A stretch of 64,000 nucleotides of DNA, from contig JAURPJ010000053.1 in assembly GCA_030835305.1 (NCBI GenBank), forward strand, positions 1-64,000. Reading direction: 5' to 3'. Position 1 is the first letter of the stretch; each line of letters opens with the position of its first letter. Both the position numbers and the translations under genes were made by a program. This document shows positions 1-8,482 of this stretch, piece after piece. The stretch is from Verrucomicrobiota bacterium. Lineage in GTDB: Bacteria; Verrucomicrobiota; Verrucomicrobiia; Verrucomicrobiales; Akkermansiaceae. Under the pieces are notes generated by a model. The model was not told where the DNA came from. It made no database searches and was given only the letters and a program-made list of their open reading frames with translations.

Positions 1-1
1 C

Positions 2-400
2 CCCAAATCCGGCCCCCTTGATGGTGCCGGGCGACGCTCGATCTACACCAGCATCCGCCGGAATTTCCTTCCTCCCATGATGCTTGCCTTTGACATGCCA
101 AGCCCTTTTTCCTCAGTCGCCAGGCGCACTGTTTCAAACGTTCCCGCCCAGGCCCTCACCCTGATGAACGACCCCTTCGTCGTCAACGAATCTAAACGCT
201 GGGCCGACTCCACCGCGAATATCAAGGATGACAAAGCTCGGATTGAAACGATGTTCCTGCAGGCCTTTGCCCACCCTCCAACACCGGAACAATTGAAAAC
301 AACCCTCGCCTGGATCCAATCCCACCCTTCCCAACAAAACGCCTGGCAGGACTTCGCCCATTCCCTCTGGAACACCAAGGAATTCATCTTTCTCAACTGA
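2..400 (+). CDS. DUF1553 domain protein, C-terminal part (runs off left edge)
   Basis: The reading frame is open from base 2 and ends at TGA 398-400, so only the last ~132 residues are present. The text matches the conserved end of the DUF1553 (PSD1) domain: 'GRRSIYTSIRRNF', then 'MMLAFDMP' and 'SNVPAQALTLMNDPF', closing with 'LWNTKEFIFLN'. These are very large secreted proteins of Planctomycetes and Verrucomicrobia, usually with an N-terminal cytochrome c-like PSCyt1 and a DUF1549 domain, none of which falls in this window. The next gene starts 33 bp downstream and encodes DUF1501, the standard operon partner. Biochemical role is not established; context suggests processing of complex substrates outside the cytoplasm. 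Confidence 0.9.
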   Translation, partial: PKSGPLDGAGRRSIYTSIRRNFLPPMMLAFDMPSPFSSVARRTVSNVPAQALTLMNDPFVVNESKRWADSTANIKDDKARIETMFLQAFAHPPTPEQLKTTLAWIQSHPSQQNAWQDFAHSLWNTKEFIFLN

Positions 401-433
401 TTCGCCCGCAATCCCTCACTATTTCGCCTCACA

Positions 434-1876
434 ATGCACTGCCGAAACTTTCGTCCTTCCTCACTCACCCGCCGTGACATGCTCCAACAGTCCGCTTGCG
501 GATTTGGAGCTGTCGCTCTCTCCGCCCTCCTCGCTGAAAATGCCTCGGCGGCAAAAGCAGACTACAACCCCACCAATCCCCTCGCACCCAAAAAGCCCCA
601 CTACACGCCGAAGGCAAAGAACGTCATCTTCCTTTACATGGACGGCGGACCTTCGCAAGTCGACACCTTCGACCACAAACCACTCCTCAAAAAGTTCAAC
701 GGACAGGACCCCCGAAAGGCCATCGGCAAGCTCGAACCCACCCAGTTCGACAACATCGGAAAGGTCATGCAATCGCCCTGGACCTTTAAGCAGCATGGTG
801 AATCAGGAGCCTGGGTCAGCGACCTCTTCCCGCACATTGCCAAGGTCGCCGACGACCTCACTTTCATCAAATCGATGACTTCCAAGTTCCCCGAACACAC
901 TGCGGCAAACTACTTCCTCCACACCGGCTCCGGCCTGCAGGGACGCCCCAGCATGGGCGCCTGGGTCGGGTATGGACTCGGTACCGAAAACCAAAATCTC
1001 CCGGGATTTGTCGTTCTCAACGGTGGCCTCATCCCTCCGGGAGGCCTCGACAACTTCAATTCCGGATACCTTCCCGCCGCCTATCAAGGCTCGGTCTTCA
1101 ATCCCGGAAACACTCCCGTCGCCAACATAAAACCGGCCGGTTCGAACCCCGAACTTCAGCGCCGAAAACTGGACCTCATGCGACAGCTTGATCTCTCCTC
1201 CAAAGACCGCTTTGCAGGCGAGGAGCAAATCGAATCCGCCATCCTGAATTACGAAACCGCCTTTCGCATGCAGGCCGCGGTTCCAGACCTCATGGATCTC
1301 TCCGGTGAGTCGGATACCGTGAAAAAAATGTATGGCCTCGAATCAGACTTCAATCAGACCAAAATCTTTGGCCGCCAATGCCTCCTCGCCCGCCGCCTCG
1401 TCGAGCGTGGAGTCCGCTTCATTGAACTCACCTGCCCCGGTGGAAATGGTGACCGCTGGGACCAGCACAATAACCTCGTCGACGGTCACGGAAAGAATTG
1501 TAAAACCGTCGATCAACCCATCGCCGCTCTCATTATGGACCTCAAAAAGCTGGGGCTTCTTGATGAAACCCTTGTGATTTGGACCGGCGAATTTGGGAGA
1601 ACCCCCTTCGCACAAGGCGGAAACGGCCGTGACCACAATCCTTTCGGCTTCACTACCTGGATGGCCGGGGGCGGCGTCAAACCGGGCATCTCCTATGGCC
1701 GGACCGACGACTGGGGCTATAAGGCTATTGAAAACAAGGTCGAGATCCACGACCTCCACGCCACCATGCTCCACCTCCTTGGCATCGACCACACCAAGAG
1801 CACCTTTCGCTTTTCATCAAGAGACATGCGCCTCACCGATGTCCACGGCCACATTTTGAAGGACATTCTAGCCTGA
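434..1876 (+). CDS. DUF1501 family protein with twin-arginine signal
   Basis: A 480-residue protein with an N-terminal twin-arginine motif ('LTRRDML', residues 11-17) and hydrophobic stretch, implying Tat export. The body follows the sulfatase-like/alkaline phosphatase fold of DUF1501: 'FLYMDGGPSQVDTFD' (about 66-80), 'TGEFGRTPFAQGGNGRDH' (about 385-405) with the metal-ligand-type Asp and His residues, and 'VEIHDLHATMLHLLGIDH' near the end. It lies 33 bp after a DUF1553 gene, the characteristic pair in Planctomycetes-Verrucomicrobia. The family has no settled substrate; it is probably a periplasmic or surface hydrolase acting with its neighbour. Confidence 0.92.
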   Translation: MHCRNFRPSSLTRRDMLQQSACGFGAVALSALLAENASAAKADYNPTNPLAPKKPHYTPKAKNVIFLYMDGGPSQVDTFDHKPLLKKFNGQDPRKAIGKLEPTQFDNIGKVMQSPWTFKQHGESGAWVSDLFPHIAKVADDLTFIKSMTSKFPEHTAANYFLHTGSGLQGRPSMGAWVGYGLGTENQNLPGFVVLNGGLIPPGGLDNFNSGYLPAAYQGSVFNPGNTPVANIKPAGSNPELQRRKLDLMRQLDLSSKDRFAGEEQIESAILNYETAFRMQAAVPDLMDLSGESDTVKKMYGLESDFNQTKIFGRQCLLARRLVERGVRFIELTCPGGNGDRWDQHNNLVDGHGKNCKTVDQPIAALIMDLKKLGLLDETLVIWTGEFGRTPFAQGGNGRDHNPFGFTTWMAGGGVKPGISYGRTDDWGYKAIENKVEIHDLHATMLHLLGIDHTKSTFRFSSRDMRLTDVHGHILKDILA

Positions 1877-2056
1877 TGCGTCTTTATAAATTTAACAGCT
1901 GGCGACGCTACCTTCCCGGCAGGGAGTAATTTTTGCGGCAGTCATCGGAACAACCATGCCCAAAGGCTGCGGTGACAGGCAGCAAAACAGGCGGAGCCAC
2001 GCTTACGGGAATCCGTCTTCCGAAACGCAACGAGTGGGTAATTACCCGGGACAGAA

Positions 2057-2634
2057 TCAGAAACGTAACTTTCTACGGCGACGAAACAGAGTAAGAAGAC
2101 CGAGCGCGACCAGAGCCATGCTGGAAGGTTCGGGAAGGGCTAAGCCGTAGATTTCCACCTCCCGCAGGGAGAAGGCGTCCGAGCCGGATGCCCTATTGTT
2201 TGGGCCTTCGATCAATTCGACGCGCACGCGGTCACCGCTTGCAATGAACCCGTCGGTGTCGTCCCGAATGCTAAAAATGGAAGAAGCGTTACCGCCTCCA
2301 GGGAAGTAATGTTCTCCCCAAACTTCGGCGGCCCCATCGAAAATCGAGACTCGAGACTCGGAAATTACTCGGTCTGTCACCACAGCAGTCGCCACAGTTA
2401 TCGAGGGCAAATTTCATTGATGCTGGAAACGGAAGCGAGAGTAATTTCCCAGAAGACAGGAACACCGGCTCCCGGTGCGGTGTGTATGGTTAATCTGCCC
2501 CCAAAGGCATTGGCAAGGTTGCCATCAATTGGCTTGCTGGCATCAGGCATTGCCGGGTTAGCAAGTGGCAAGGACTGGCTGGGTGTGCTGCCGGGAGCCT
2601 GATTTGAAAAGCCGAAGAGCGACGCTCCGAGCAT
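2057..2634 (-). pseudogene. frameshifted PEP-CTERM protein with discoidin-like domain
   Basis: Three reading frames together give one protein. The first frame (2634 downwards) ends with 'PVFWEITLASVSSINEI', typical of F5/8 type C (discoidin-like) domains. It passes by a one-base insertion into a frame reading 'LDNCGDCCGDRPSNFRVS', and then into the frame 'SIFDGAAEVWGEHYFPGGG' that ends in a PEP-CTERM sorting tail ('LPEPSSMALVALGLLTLF' plus an Arg-rich end). The second shift coincides with a 7-bp tandem duplication (GAGTCTC twice, about 2347-2361); removing one copy restores 'NFRVSIFDGAAEVW' in one frame. The intact gene would have made an exported protein handled by exosortase. The true start is uncertain. 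Confidence 0.75.
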
Positions 2635-2798
2635 CTCGACCTCTACAAGTGAAATGGCTTTCTACCCCCATCCACGCTATCGGCATTGCGTTGCACATGA
2701 ACATACCAAGCGGTCACCCCAAGGTTCGAAAAGAAAACGATTGAACCGGCGACGATTTGTTTTTGAAAATTCGATTTCCTGATTAGATTGCCCGGAGC

Positions 2799-4061
2799 AT
2801 GAAACAACAGCTCCTCAACGATCCCGTCTTTGGCATGGCCGCCGGCCAATTCGACCGGGTGGCCGATTTCCTCAATCTCGACCAATCGGTCCGGGAACGC
2901 TGCAAGTGGCCCAAGCGTATTCTCACCTTCAGCCTACCCGTTCACATGGACGATGGCCGAACCGAGGTCTTCTTCGGCTATCGCGTCCAACACCACCTTT
3001 CACGCGGCCCCGTCAAAGGCGGCCTACGCTTTCACCCCAAGGTCAACGTCGGTGAAGTTGCCGCCCTCGCGATGTGGATGAACTGGAAATGTTCCCTTAT
3101 GGGCCTTCCCTATGGCGGGGGTAAAGGCGGCATTACTTGCGACCCCAGCAAACTCAGCATGACCGAGCAAGAGAGATTGACGCGTCGCTTCGCCCAGGAA
3201 ATCACACCCTTCATCGGGCCGGAAATCGATGTTATGGCACCCGATGTCGGGACCAATGCCCAACACATGGCCTGGATCCTCGATACCTACTCCACACACG
3301 CCGGGCGCTTTGTTCCGGAAATCATCACCGGGAAACCGGTGGAACTTCAAGGCAGCGAGGGCCGGACCGAGGCCACCGGTCACGGCGTCGCGTTCCTGGT
3401 GACCCGCGCACTTGACAAGCTTGGCCTGCCCGTTCAGGGAGCCACCGCAATCGTTCAGGGCTACGGAAATGTCGGCTCATATGCTGTAGAAACGATGGAA
3501 GCATTCGGGATGAAAGTACGAGGAGTTTCCGATGTCTCCGGAGCGATCTGGAATGTCAATGGGATCAACTCAGACAAGCTCCGCGCGCATGTCGCCAAAA
3601 CCGGCGGGGTGGCCGGCTTCAAAGAGGCCGAGCCAATTGATCCCGATGAGATGCTTCTACGCGAATGTGATGTTCTCGTCCCAGCCGCCCTGGAACGGGT
3701 CATTACCGAAAAAAATGCTCCCAACCTTCGCTGCAGAATCCTCGCCGAAGCAGCCAACGGTCCGAGCACCCAACCCGCCGATGCCATCATCGAGGAACGC
3801 GGTGACATTTTCCTAATCCCCGACGTCCTCTGCAATGCTGGCGGCGTCACGGTGAGCTACTTTGAATGGGTGCAAAACCTTCAACGCTTCAGTTGGACCA
3901 AAACCGAAGTCCTCACCAAGCTCGAAACCAAACTCAACGAAGCCTTTGAGAACCTCCTTTCTTTCTGCGACCGCAACCAATGCGGCACCCGGCTGGGAGC
4001 GCTCGCCACAGGTGTGGATGCCGTTGCGCGCGTCAAAAAAACCCGCGGCCTCTTTCCATAA
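2799..4061 (+). CDS. gdhA: glutamate dehydrogenase
   Basis: A 420-residue Glu/Leu/Phe/Val dehydrogenase, interconverting glutamate with 2-oxoglutarate and ammonia. The substrate domain has 'RGPVKGGLRFHP' (about 69-80) and 'PYGGGKGG' (104-111) with catalytic Lys at about 109. 'DVMAPDVGTNAQHMAW' follows, and the Rossmann domain shows 'VQGYGNVGSYAVE' (about 221-233). The length (~420) fits the short hexameric enzymes and not the 180-kDa type. Coenzyme preference cannot be told from the sequence. The flanking genes are unrelated, so it probably stands alone; ATG 2799 gives the usual N-terminus. Confidence 0.95.
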   Translation: MKQQLLNDPVFGMAAGQFDRVADFLNLDQSVRERCKWPKRILTFSLPVHMDDGRTEVFFGYRVQHHLSRGPVKGGLRFHPKVNVGEVAALAMWMNWKCSLMGLPYGGGKGGITCDPSKLSMTEQERLTRRFAQEITPFIGPEIDVMAPDVGTNAQHMAWILDTYSTHAGRFVPEIITGKPVELQGSEGRTEATGHGVAFLVTRALDKLGLPVQGATAIVQGYGNVGSYAVETMEAFGMKVRGVSDVSGAIWNVNGINSDKLRAHVAKTGGVAGFKEAEPIDPDEMLLRECDVLVPAALERVITEKNAPNLRCRILAEAANGPSTQPADAIIEERGDIFLIPDVLCNAGGVTVSYFEWVQNLQRFSWTKTEVLTKLETKLNEAFENLLSFCDRNQCGTRLGALATGVDAVARVKKTRGLFP

Positions 4062-4209
4062 TTCGCCTGCGGAAACGAGACGGGCCTATCTCAGCGGCAC
4101 ATCACTCAAAAAAAGAACAATCCCCGCATTAATAAGATTGAATAACGGGGGGCGGTCGCCGTCAGACATTTGTCGACAAATTCCAAACCCTCATTATGCT
4201 GCTATTACT

Positions 4210-4902
4210 ATGAAAACGGTCATTTACCTCGTTCTTCTCCTTGCCTTTCCAGCCATGGCTATCCCCGAAAAGCCCGAGAAAAGTGTGGTCTATGTTGAGG
4301 AATTCGCTCCGAAAGGAATCAAACTCAAAGTCGAGAAGCCCGGCTGGGTTTACTCCACCAATCAGGGCGGTCGCAAGCGTGGCTCGCTCAAGGTCGGCAT
4401 CGACGTCGAACTCGTTTCATTTACCGAGAAAGCCTACTTTGTGCGCGGCGAACGCGACAACGGCATTGGTGTCTCTGGCTGGGTCACTCCTGCGGCCTTT
4501 TCCTCCAAAGATCCCAAGTTTATCGAGAAGCTCAAACAGGTCCACGCACGTCAACTCCTCGTTCGCGAACTCATCGAGAAAAAAGAGGTTGCGATCGGAA
4601 TGACTCCCGAGGAAGTCAGCAAAATCCACAAGCACCCGACCAAAACGAAAGTCAAGCGCACTGCAAAGGGACAAACCACTGTTTGGGAATTCATCGAGTA
4701 TGATACCGTCAGCCACTTCAACACCGTTCGTAACCCCTACACCGGCCAAATCTTCCGCCAGTTGACCCACACCACGAACGAGGAGAAATCCAAGACCGTT
4801 GTCGAGTTCGAGAATGGATACGCAACGTCGATCGAGATCAGCGAAAACAACGGCCTCGGAAATCCAACCATCGTGGCCGCTCCGGTTATTTTCGCCTGGT
4901 GA
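4210..4902 (+). CDS. secreted SH3-like protein with BamE-type tail
   Basis: A 230-residue protein starting at ATG 4210, where a clear Sec signal peptide begins ('MKTVIYLVLLLAFPAMA'). The frame stays open upstream into the gdhA gene, but that part is out of frame with gdhA and lacks coding character. Residues ~30-95 resemble a bacterial SH3 fold. From 'AIGMTPEEVSKIHKHPTK' onward it resembles the SmpA/BamE-like 'G-M-T-x-x-E-V' motif often found in small outer-membrane or periplasmic proteins. I cannot assign a function. Confidence 0.8.
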   Translation: MKTVIYLVLLLAFPAMAIPEKPEKSVVYVEEFAPKGIKLKVEKPGWVYSTNQGGRKRGSLKVGIDVELVSFTEKAYFVRGERDNGIGVSGWVTPAAFSSKDPKFIEKLKQVHARQLLVRELIEKKEVAIGMTPEEVSKIHKHPTKTKVKRTAKGQTTVWEFIEYDTVSHFNTVRNPYTGQIFRQLTHTTNEEKSKTVVEFENGYATSIEISENNGLGNPTIVAAPVIFAW

Positions 4903-4948
4903 TTTCAACTTATGGCACCTTCCAAATAATTAGCGTGACTTATATTAA

Positions 4949-4992
4949 AAATCAACAAAGTCTCCAGCCATGGCTGGAGACTTTGTTGATTT
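4949..4992. repeat. perfect 44-bp palindrome over the LysR start codon
   Basis: Bases 4949-4970 and 4971-4992 are exact reverse complements (left arm AATCAACAAAGTCTCCAGCC followed by AT). The centre of symmetry falls inside ATG 4970-4972, the start codon of the LysR gene. As DNA it could extrude a cruciform or bind a dimeric regulator; as RNA it would bury the ribosome-binding region and the first seven codons in a near loopless hairpin. It may have arisen by inverted duplication of the first codons of the gene. Confidence 0.95.
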
Positions 4993-5881
4993 AAAACAAC
5001 TGCGTTACTTCGCGGAAACGGTGGAAACCGGCACCATGAGCGCCGCCGCGAAACGCTGCAAGGTCAGCCAACCAGCCATGAGTTTGGCCATCAACGAACT
5101 TGAAAAGAGGCTCGGGGAACAATTGCTCATGCGGGGACGTCGTGGCGTTGTTCCCACTGATGCGGGACGTATTCTTCTTCACCACGCCGAAAAACTCTTT
5201 GCAGAAGAAGCCAAACTCAGGCAGCAATTTGATGACCGTAGTGAACTCCGCTCCGGCAAGGTCGCCTTTGGCCTCATCCCGACCCTTGCTCCCTACCTTC
5301 TGCCCTTGCTGCTGGGAGAATTTCGAGGACGCCATCCCGGCATCGAAATCGAAGTTGGCGAAAACCGCACTCCGAATCTCATCCGTCGCATCGCCGATGG
5401 CGAAATCGAGTTCGCCATTCTTAGCGACGTCACGACCGAAGACCACAGACGCTTCGGCCTTCAGACAAAGCTCCTCTTTGAGGAACCTCTCCTCCTCGCG
5501 CTGCCGATTCCCCACGAATGGGCTCACCGCGAAAAGGATCCGGAACCCTCGGAGCTCAAGGCCCAGGACCTTATCCAACTCTCCGACGGCCACTGCCTCC
5601 GCGACCAAACCCTGAAAGCCTGTCAGCTCGATCAATCCGAGCAAGGCCTCCAATGCGACCAACTTGAGACCGCCCTCGCCATGGTCTCCGCAAATCTCGG
5701 TATGGCAGTCGTTCCAAAACTGGCCATTCGCAACAGCATGCCCGACAAAGTAGTCGTACGATCCTTTAGGAACCCTGTTCCCACGAGGAAGATTTACCTT
5801 CTCAAAAAGAAAGGCGCCAAGCTCTCCAAACCAGCAGATCAACTCGCCAGAATTCTTATCTCAGACGCGTGGAAGAGCTGA
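4970..5881 (+). CDS. LysR family transcriptional regulator (CynR-like)
   Basis: A 303-residue LysR-type regulator. The winged HTH covers about residues 7-66 ('LKQLRYFAETVETGTMSAAA', then 'VSQPAMSLAINELEKRLG'). The remainder is a periplasmic-binding-like effector domain, with 'SGKVAFGLIPTLAPYLLP' at about residue 92. The start at ATG 4970 adds five residues (MAGDF) before the usual 'VDLKQLRYF', and those codons lie within the palindrome described separately. There is no in-frame ATG closer to the HTH. Its target is unknown; the palindrome could be an autoregulatory element. No divergent target gene is adjacent. Confidence 0.9.
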   Translation: MAGDFVDLKQLRYFAETVETGTMSAAAKRCKVSQPAMSLAINELEKRLGEQLLMRGRRGVVPTDAGRILLHHAEKLFAEEAKLRQQFDDRSELRSGKVAFGLIPTLAPYLLPLLLGEFRGRHPGIEIEVGENRTPNLIRRIADGEIEFAILSDVTTEDHRRFGLQTKLLFEEPLLLALPIPHEWAHREKDPEPSELKAQDLIQLSDGHCLRDQTLKACQLDQSEQGLQCDQLETALAMVSANLGMAVVPKLAIRNSMPDKVVVRSFRNPVPTRKIYLLKKKGAKLSKPADQLARILISDAWKS

Positions 5882-5953
5882 AACCGGGATCTCATCTTGG
5901 GCTCATCCTTCAGCTTGGAGGCCGTCTGTATGCGTTCCCCCCCTGCTTTCACG

Positions 5954-6060
5954 GCCTGTGAACCGCTCCGGCATAACAATCACTACCCAACTGGCCATTC
6001 GCTATAGCACTCCCGCTTAAATATTCGAACCTCCCTTTCGATTGCCTCTGAAATCGTCAT
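5954..6060 (+). pseudogene. possible remnant of a second LysR C-terminus
   Basis: Downstream of the LysR gene one frame reads 'SGITITTQLAIRYSTPA', a stop, then 'IFEPPFRLPLKSS'. This aligns with the LysR C-terminal stretch 'LGMAVVPKLAIRNSMPDK' and the following R-S-F-R-x-P-x-P. The DNA shares AACTGGCCATTCGC with the intact gene. It looks like the decayed tail of a duplicated or related regulator. The similarity is short, so confidence is limited. Confidence 0.35.
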
Positions 6061-6143
6061 AATTTCACTCGAGAGCCCAACGGATTATTTCACACAATCT
6101 TCTCCTCTCCTTCATTCTCTCTACATACACTCGGGCCACTTTT

Positions 6144-7058
6144 GTGCCCGAAATGAAGACCATCCCTACTCCACGCTACGACATCCTCATCGCGAAACAC
6201 ACCGGTATGTGCTTCGGAGTTCGACAGGCTATTGAAACCACTGATGCCGTTCTTAAAAATGAGTCCGCAACCGTTCTCGGACAACTGGCCCACAACCCCA
6301 CCGTCGAATCACGTCTCGCTTCCCGAGGTGCCCGCTCCGCTCCCCTCGAGCAATCACAAGCTCCAACCAAACGCGTCATCATCACCGCACACGGTGCTGC
6401 TGATCGCGACCGCAGGCGTTGGGCAAACGCCGGTTACCAGGTCACTGACACCACCTGCCCATTGGTCAAGGTCGCTCACGCCAAACTTACCAAGGCCGTG
6501 GCGGATGGATTACAACCGGTCATCATCGGCAAGGAAGGACACGTCGAGGTCCGCGGTCTTCAGGGTGATTTTCCAAACGCCCGCATCATCCTCTCTCCCG
6601 ATGACATCGCAGCCATTCCAGACGTCAAACGCATTGGTATTATCTCACAAACCACCCAGCCCATCGACCGGGTTCGCGCACTTGTGAACGAGGTCCGTAA
6701 ACAGCGTCCCGACGTGGAAGTCGTCTACTTCGATACCGTCTGCCATCCCACCAAGGATCGACAAACCGCGCTACACGAACTCTGCCAGCAGGCTGAACTC
6801 GTTCTTGCGATTGGAGGAAAAAATTCCAATAACACCGCACAACTCGCCCGCACTGCCCGCAAATTGGCTTGTCAAGCCCATCACATCGAAGGACCAAACG
6901 ACATCCAACCAGAATGGCTCGATAGTATCCGCAAAGTAGGACTCACCGCCGGAACCTCAACTCTCGATGAAAGCCTGGAGGCCGTGGTTCAACATCTTCA
7001 AGATCTCGCAAGCTCCCGAACTACTCTCACCAAACAACTCTCCCAAATCGCCTCCTGA
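6144..7058 (+). CDS. ispH: 4-hydroxy-3-methylbut-2-enyl diphosphate reductase
   Basis: A 304-residue LytB/IspH protein, the last enzyme of the MEP isoprenoid pathway, making IPP and DMAPP from HMBPP through an Fe-S cluster. The three cluster cysteines are visible at about C23 ('GMCFGV'), C105 ('TTCPLVKVAH') and C200 ('DTVCHPTKDRQ'). Other family marks are 'QLAHNPTV', 'IIGKEGHVEVRG', 'GGKNSNNTAQL' and 'VGLTAGTSTLDE'. The start may be GTG 6144 or ATG 6153; a weak CGGGC/GCCCG hairpin spans the GTG. The protein is slightly variant relative to E. coli (M-C-F-G-V in place of G-F-C-A-G-V) but keeps all ligands. Confidence 0.93.
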   Translation: MPEMKTIPTPRYDILIAKHTGMCFGVRQAIETTDAVLKNESATVLGQLAHNPTVESRLASRGARSAPLEQSQAPTKRVIITAHGAADRDRRRWANAGYQVTDTTCPLVKVAHAKLTKAVADGLQPVIIGKEGHVEVRGLQGDFPNARIILSPDDIAAIPDVKRIGIISQTTQPIDRVRALVNEVRKQRPDVEVVYFDTVCHPTKDRQTALHELCQQAELVLAIGGKNSNNTAQLARTARKLACQAHHIEGPNDIQPEWLDSIRKVGLTAGTSTLDESLEAVVQHLQDLASSRTTLTKQLSQIAS

Positions 7059-7500
7059 TCAGTGCAACGCAACTCTCACGCGCAGGAAATTCCTAGAGGC
7101 ACTCAGCGGCAGCTCAACGGTCCCGATTTGAAAAAGAATACCATCGCGCACTTCGATTCCGGCCGGGGTCCGCGGCGATCCCGATCGCAGTCGTGTCCCC
7201 GAAATTGGTGATATTAACATTTTGAAACACCGTTCCCGGCGCGAGCCCTATTTCGGTAACCAGCCCAATCGTTCCTTCGTTTCGGAAAGTGAAAATGCTA
7301 AAAGTCACTCCTCTGACATCGCTGAGTGCCTGCCTAGGTCATCACCAAGGGGCCGGGCCCGGCAATTACTCCGGCCGATTCCAGCAAGAGGGTGCTCGCC
7401 CGCAGGGTATTCGTTTGATTGAAGATCAGACTTCCGCTCTTGATCTCAGGCGCCGAAATGGTACAGCACGCCCTCCATTGACTTTGGCTCCGTTGGCCAA
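7059..7500 (-). pseudogene. decayed secreted repeat-type protein, C-terminal remnant
   Basis: On the minus strand, short frames form a coherent C-terminus. Around 7380-7465 one reads 'SGSLIFNQTNTLRASTLLLE'. Around 7200-7308 another reads 'VTEIGLAPGTVFQNVNITNF' and then 'GDTTAIGIAADP'. Removing one C from a CCCC run joins this to 'AGIEVRDGILFQIGTVELPL' and 'SASRNFLRVRVALH', ending at the stop complementary to 7059-7061. The ending (S-R-N-F-L-R-V-R-V) is the style seen at the C-termini of secreted Verrucomicrobia proteins. Several frameshifts and stops show the gene is dead. Function unknown. Confidence 0.55.
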
Positions 7501-7721
7501 GACGCGCCCCCTCCGTAATCGAATCCGGAACGACATTAGGGGTTCAATTTATCGAGCCCTCCAAATTGCGTTCAATTCGCCCACATAAGACCTGAATTCC
7601 TAACCATAGGCCGGAGCCATGAGGAGAAGGCAGCTTAGACTAAAACGAGACAAAAACAGATTCGTGCCTCAAGGCTAACAGATCATTGTCAGAAATTGAA
7701 GCACGTTCTGCGTGCGTTTTG
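7501..7721. other. intergenic, no gene seen
   Basis: Between the decayed gene and the DUF6174 gene I see no convincing frame on either strand and no clear hairpin. The minus strand near 7480-7560 has short coding-like fragments ('ANGAKVNGGRAVPF') that may be a further extension of the upstream remnant. Confidence 0.4.
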
Positions 7722-8402
7722 TCACTCCAACGGGATCAGCTCACTGATAGTCCAGCCCCGCTCCTCGTCTGCAATCCAGTCATCGTAATCAATGTAGCCC
7801 CGCTCGGGAAATCCCAATCCAGCATTCCAGTCGACATCGATCAGGTGGGCATTCTGTTCAATCGCGGACCCAACGATCGCAAACCAATCTTCGATCGTAA
7901 CAGAAGCAGGTACAGAGCCGAACATCGGATCCACAATCGTCTCCACCTTCGTGACCACTCCGTCCACCACGGTGTAACGGGCCGAATAGCCGATTATTCC
8001 CGACCACGATTGCACCACGTAGGTATAGCTGGACACTCCGGCTTCGTTCCATTGGGCCAGCGCCGCCAAATACTCTTGAGACAATTCCTCGTGCCGGAAA
8101 ACCTTCTTGGCCCGAAAAAACACCTTGTCGAGATTTCCACCCTGTAAGGAACTGCGATCAATCTGCACTCCAAAGCCCAAAATACCCAGACCACTTTCAA
8201 AAGGAACCAGATCGGTCCAGCTTTCACCATTACTCGATTGCTGCAACATCCAGCTTTCACTTCGATCAAACGAGTTCAGCTGGAAAGCGAGGGAATCGCC
8301 TTTCATTGTGAACTCAAGCGGAGGAACATCCTGGCTGCGTAAAAAAAGGGTCAGACCGAACACTATGAGTCCTGCCATGGAAAATGATGTCCTTTTCGTC
8401 AC
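7722..8402 (-). CDS. secreted DUF6174-like protein
   Basis: A 226-residue protein with an N-terminal signal peptide ('MAGLIVFGLTLFLRSQ' region). Residues ~30-90 form a short beta-rich segment like those used in Verrucomicrobia for measured-value comparison ('WMLQQSSNGESWTDL'). The C-terminal half matches the pattern of DUF6174: 'W-x-x-A-G-V-S-S-Y-T-Y', 'YTVVDGVVTKVE', 'TIEDWFAIVGSAI' and a final 'GFPERGYIDYDD'. The function of this family is unknown. Its 5' end faces the rhomboid gene, so the two probably share a divergent promoter region near 8400-8480. Confidence 0.7.
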   Translation of the reverse strand: MTKRTSFSMAGLIVFGLTLFLRSQDVPPLEFTMKGDSLAFQLNSFDRSESWMLQQSSNGESWTDLVPFESGLGILGFGVQIDRSSLQGGNLDKVFFRAKKVFRHEELSQEYLAALAQWNEAGVSSYTYVVQSWSGIIGYSARYTVVDGVVTKVETIVDPMFGSVPASVTIEDWFAIVGSAIEQNAHLIDVDWNAGLGFPERGYIDYDDWIADEERGWTISELIPLE

Positions 8403-8482
8403 GGGTAGAGTTTGAGAAGCTCGCAGTCAATTGCGAGAATTTTCTGGTAGGCCGCCACATCGGATTCATCTTTCCCACAACC

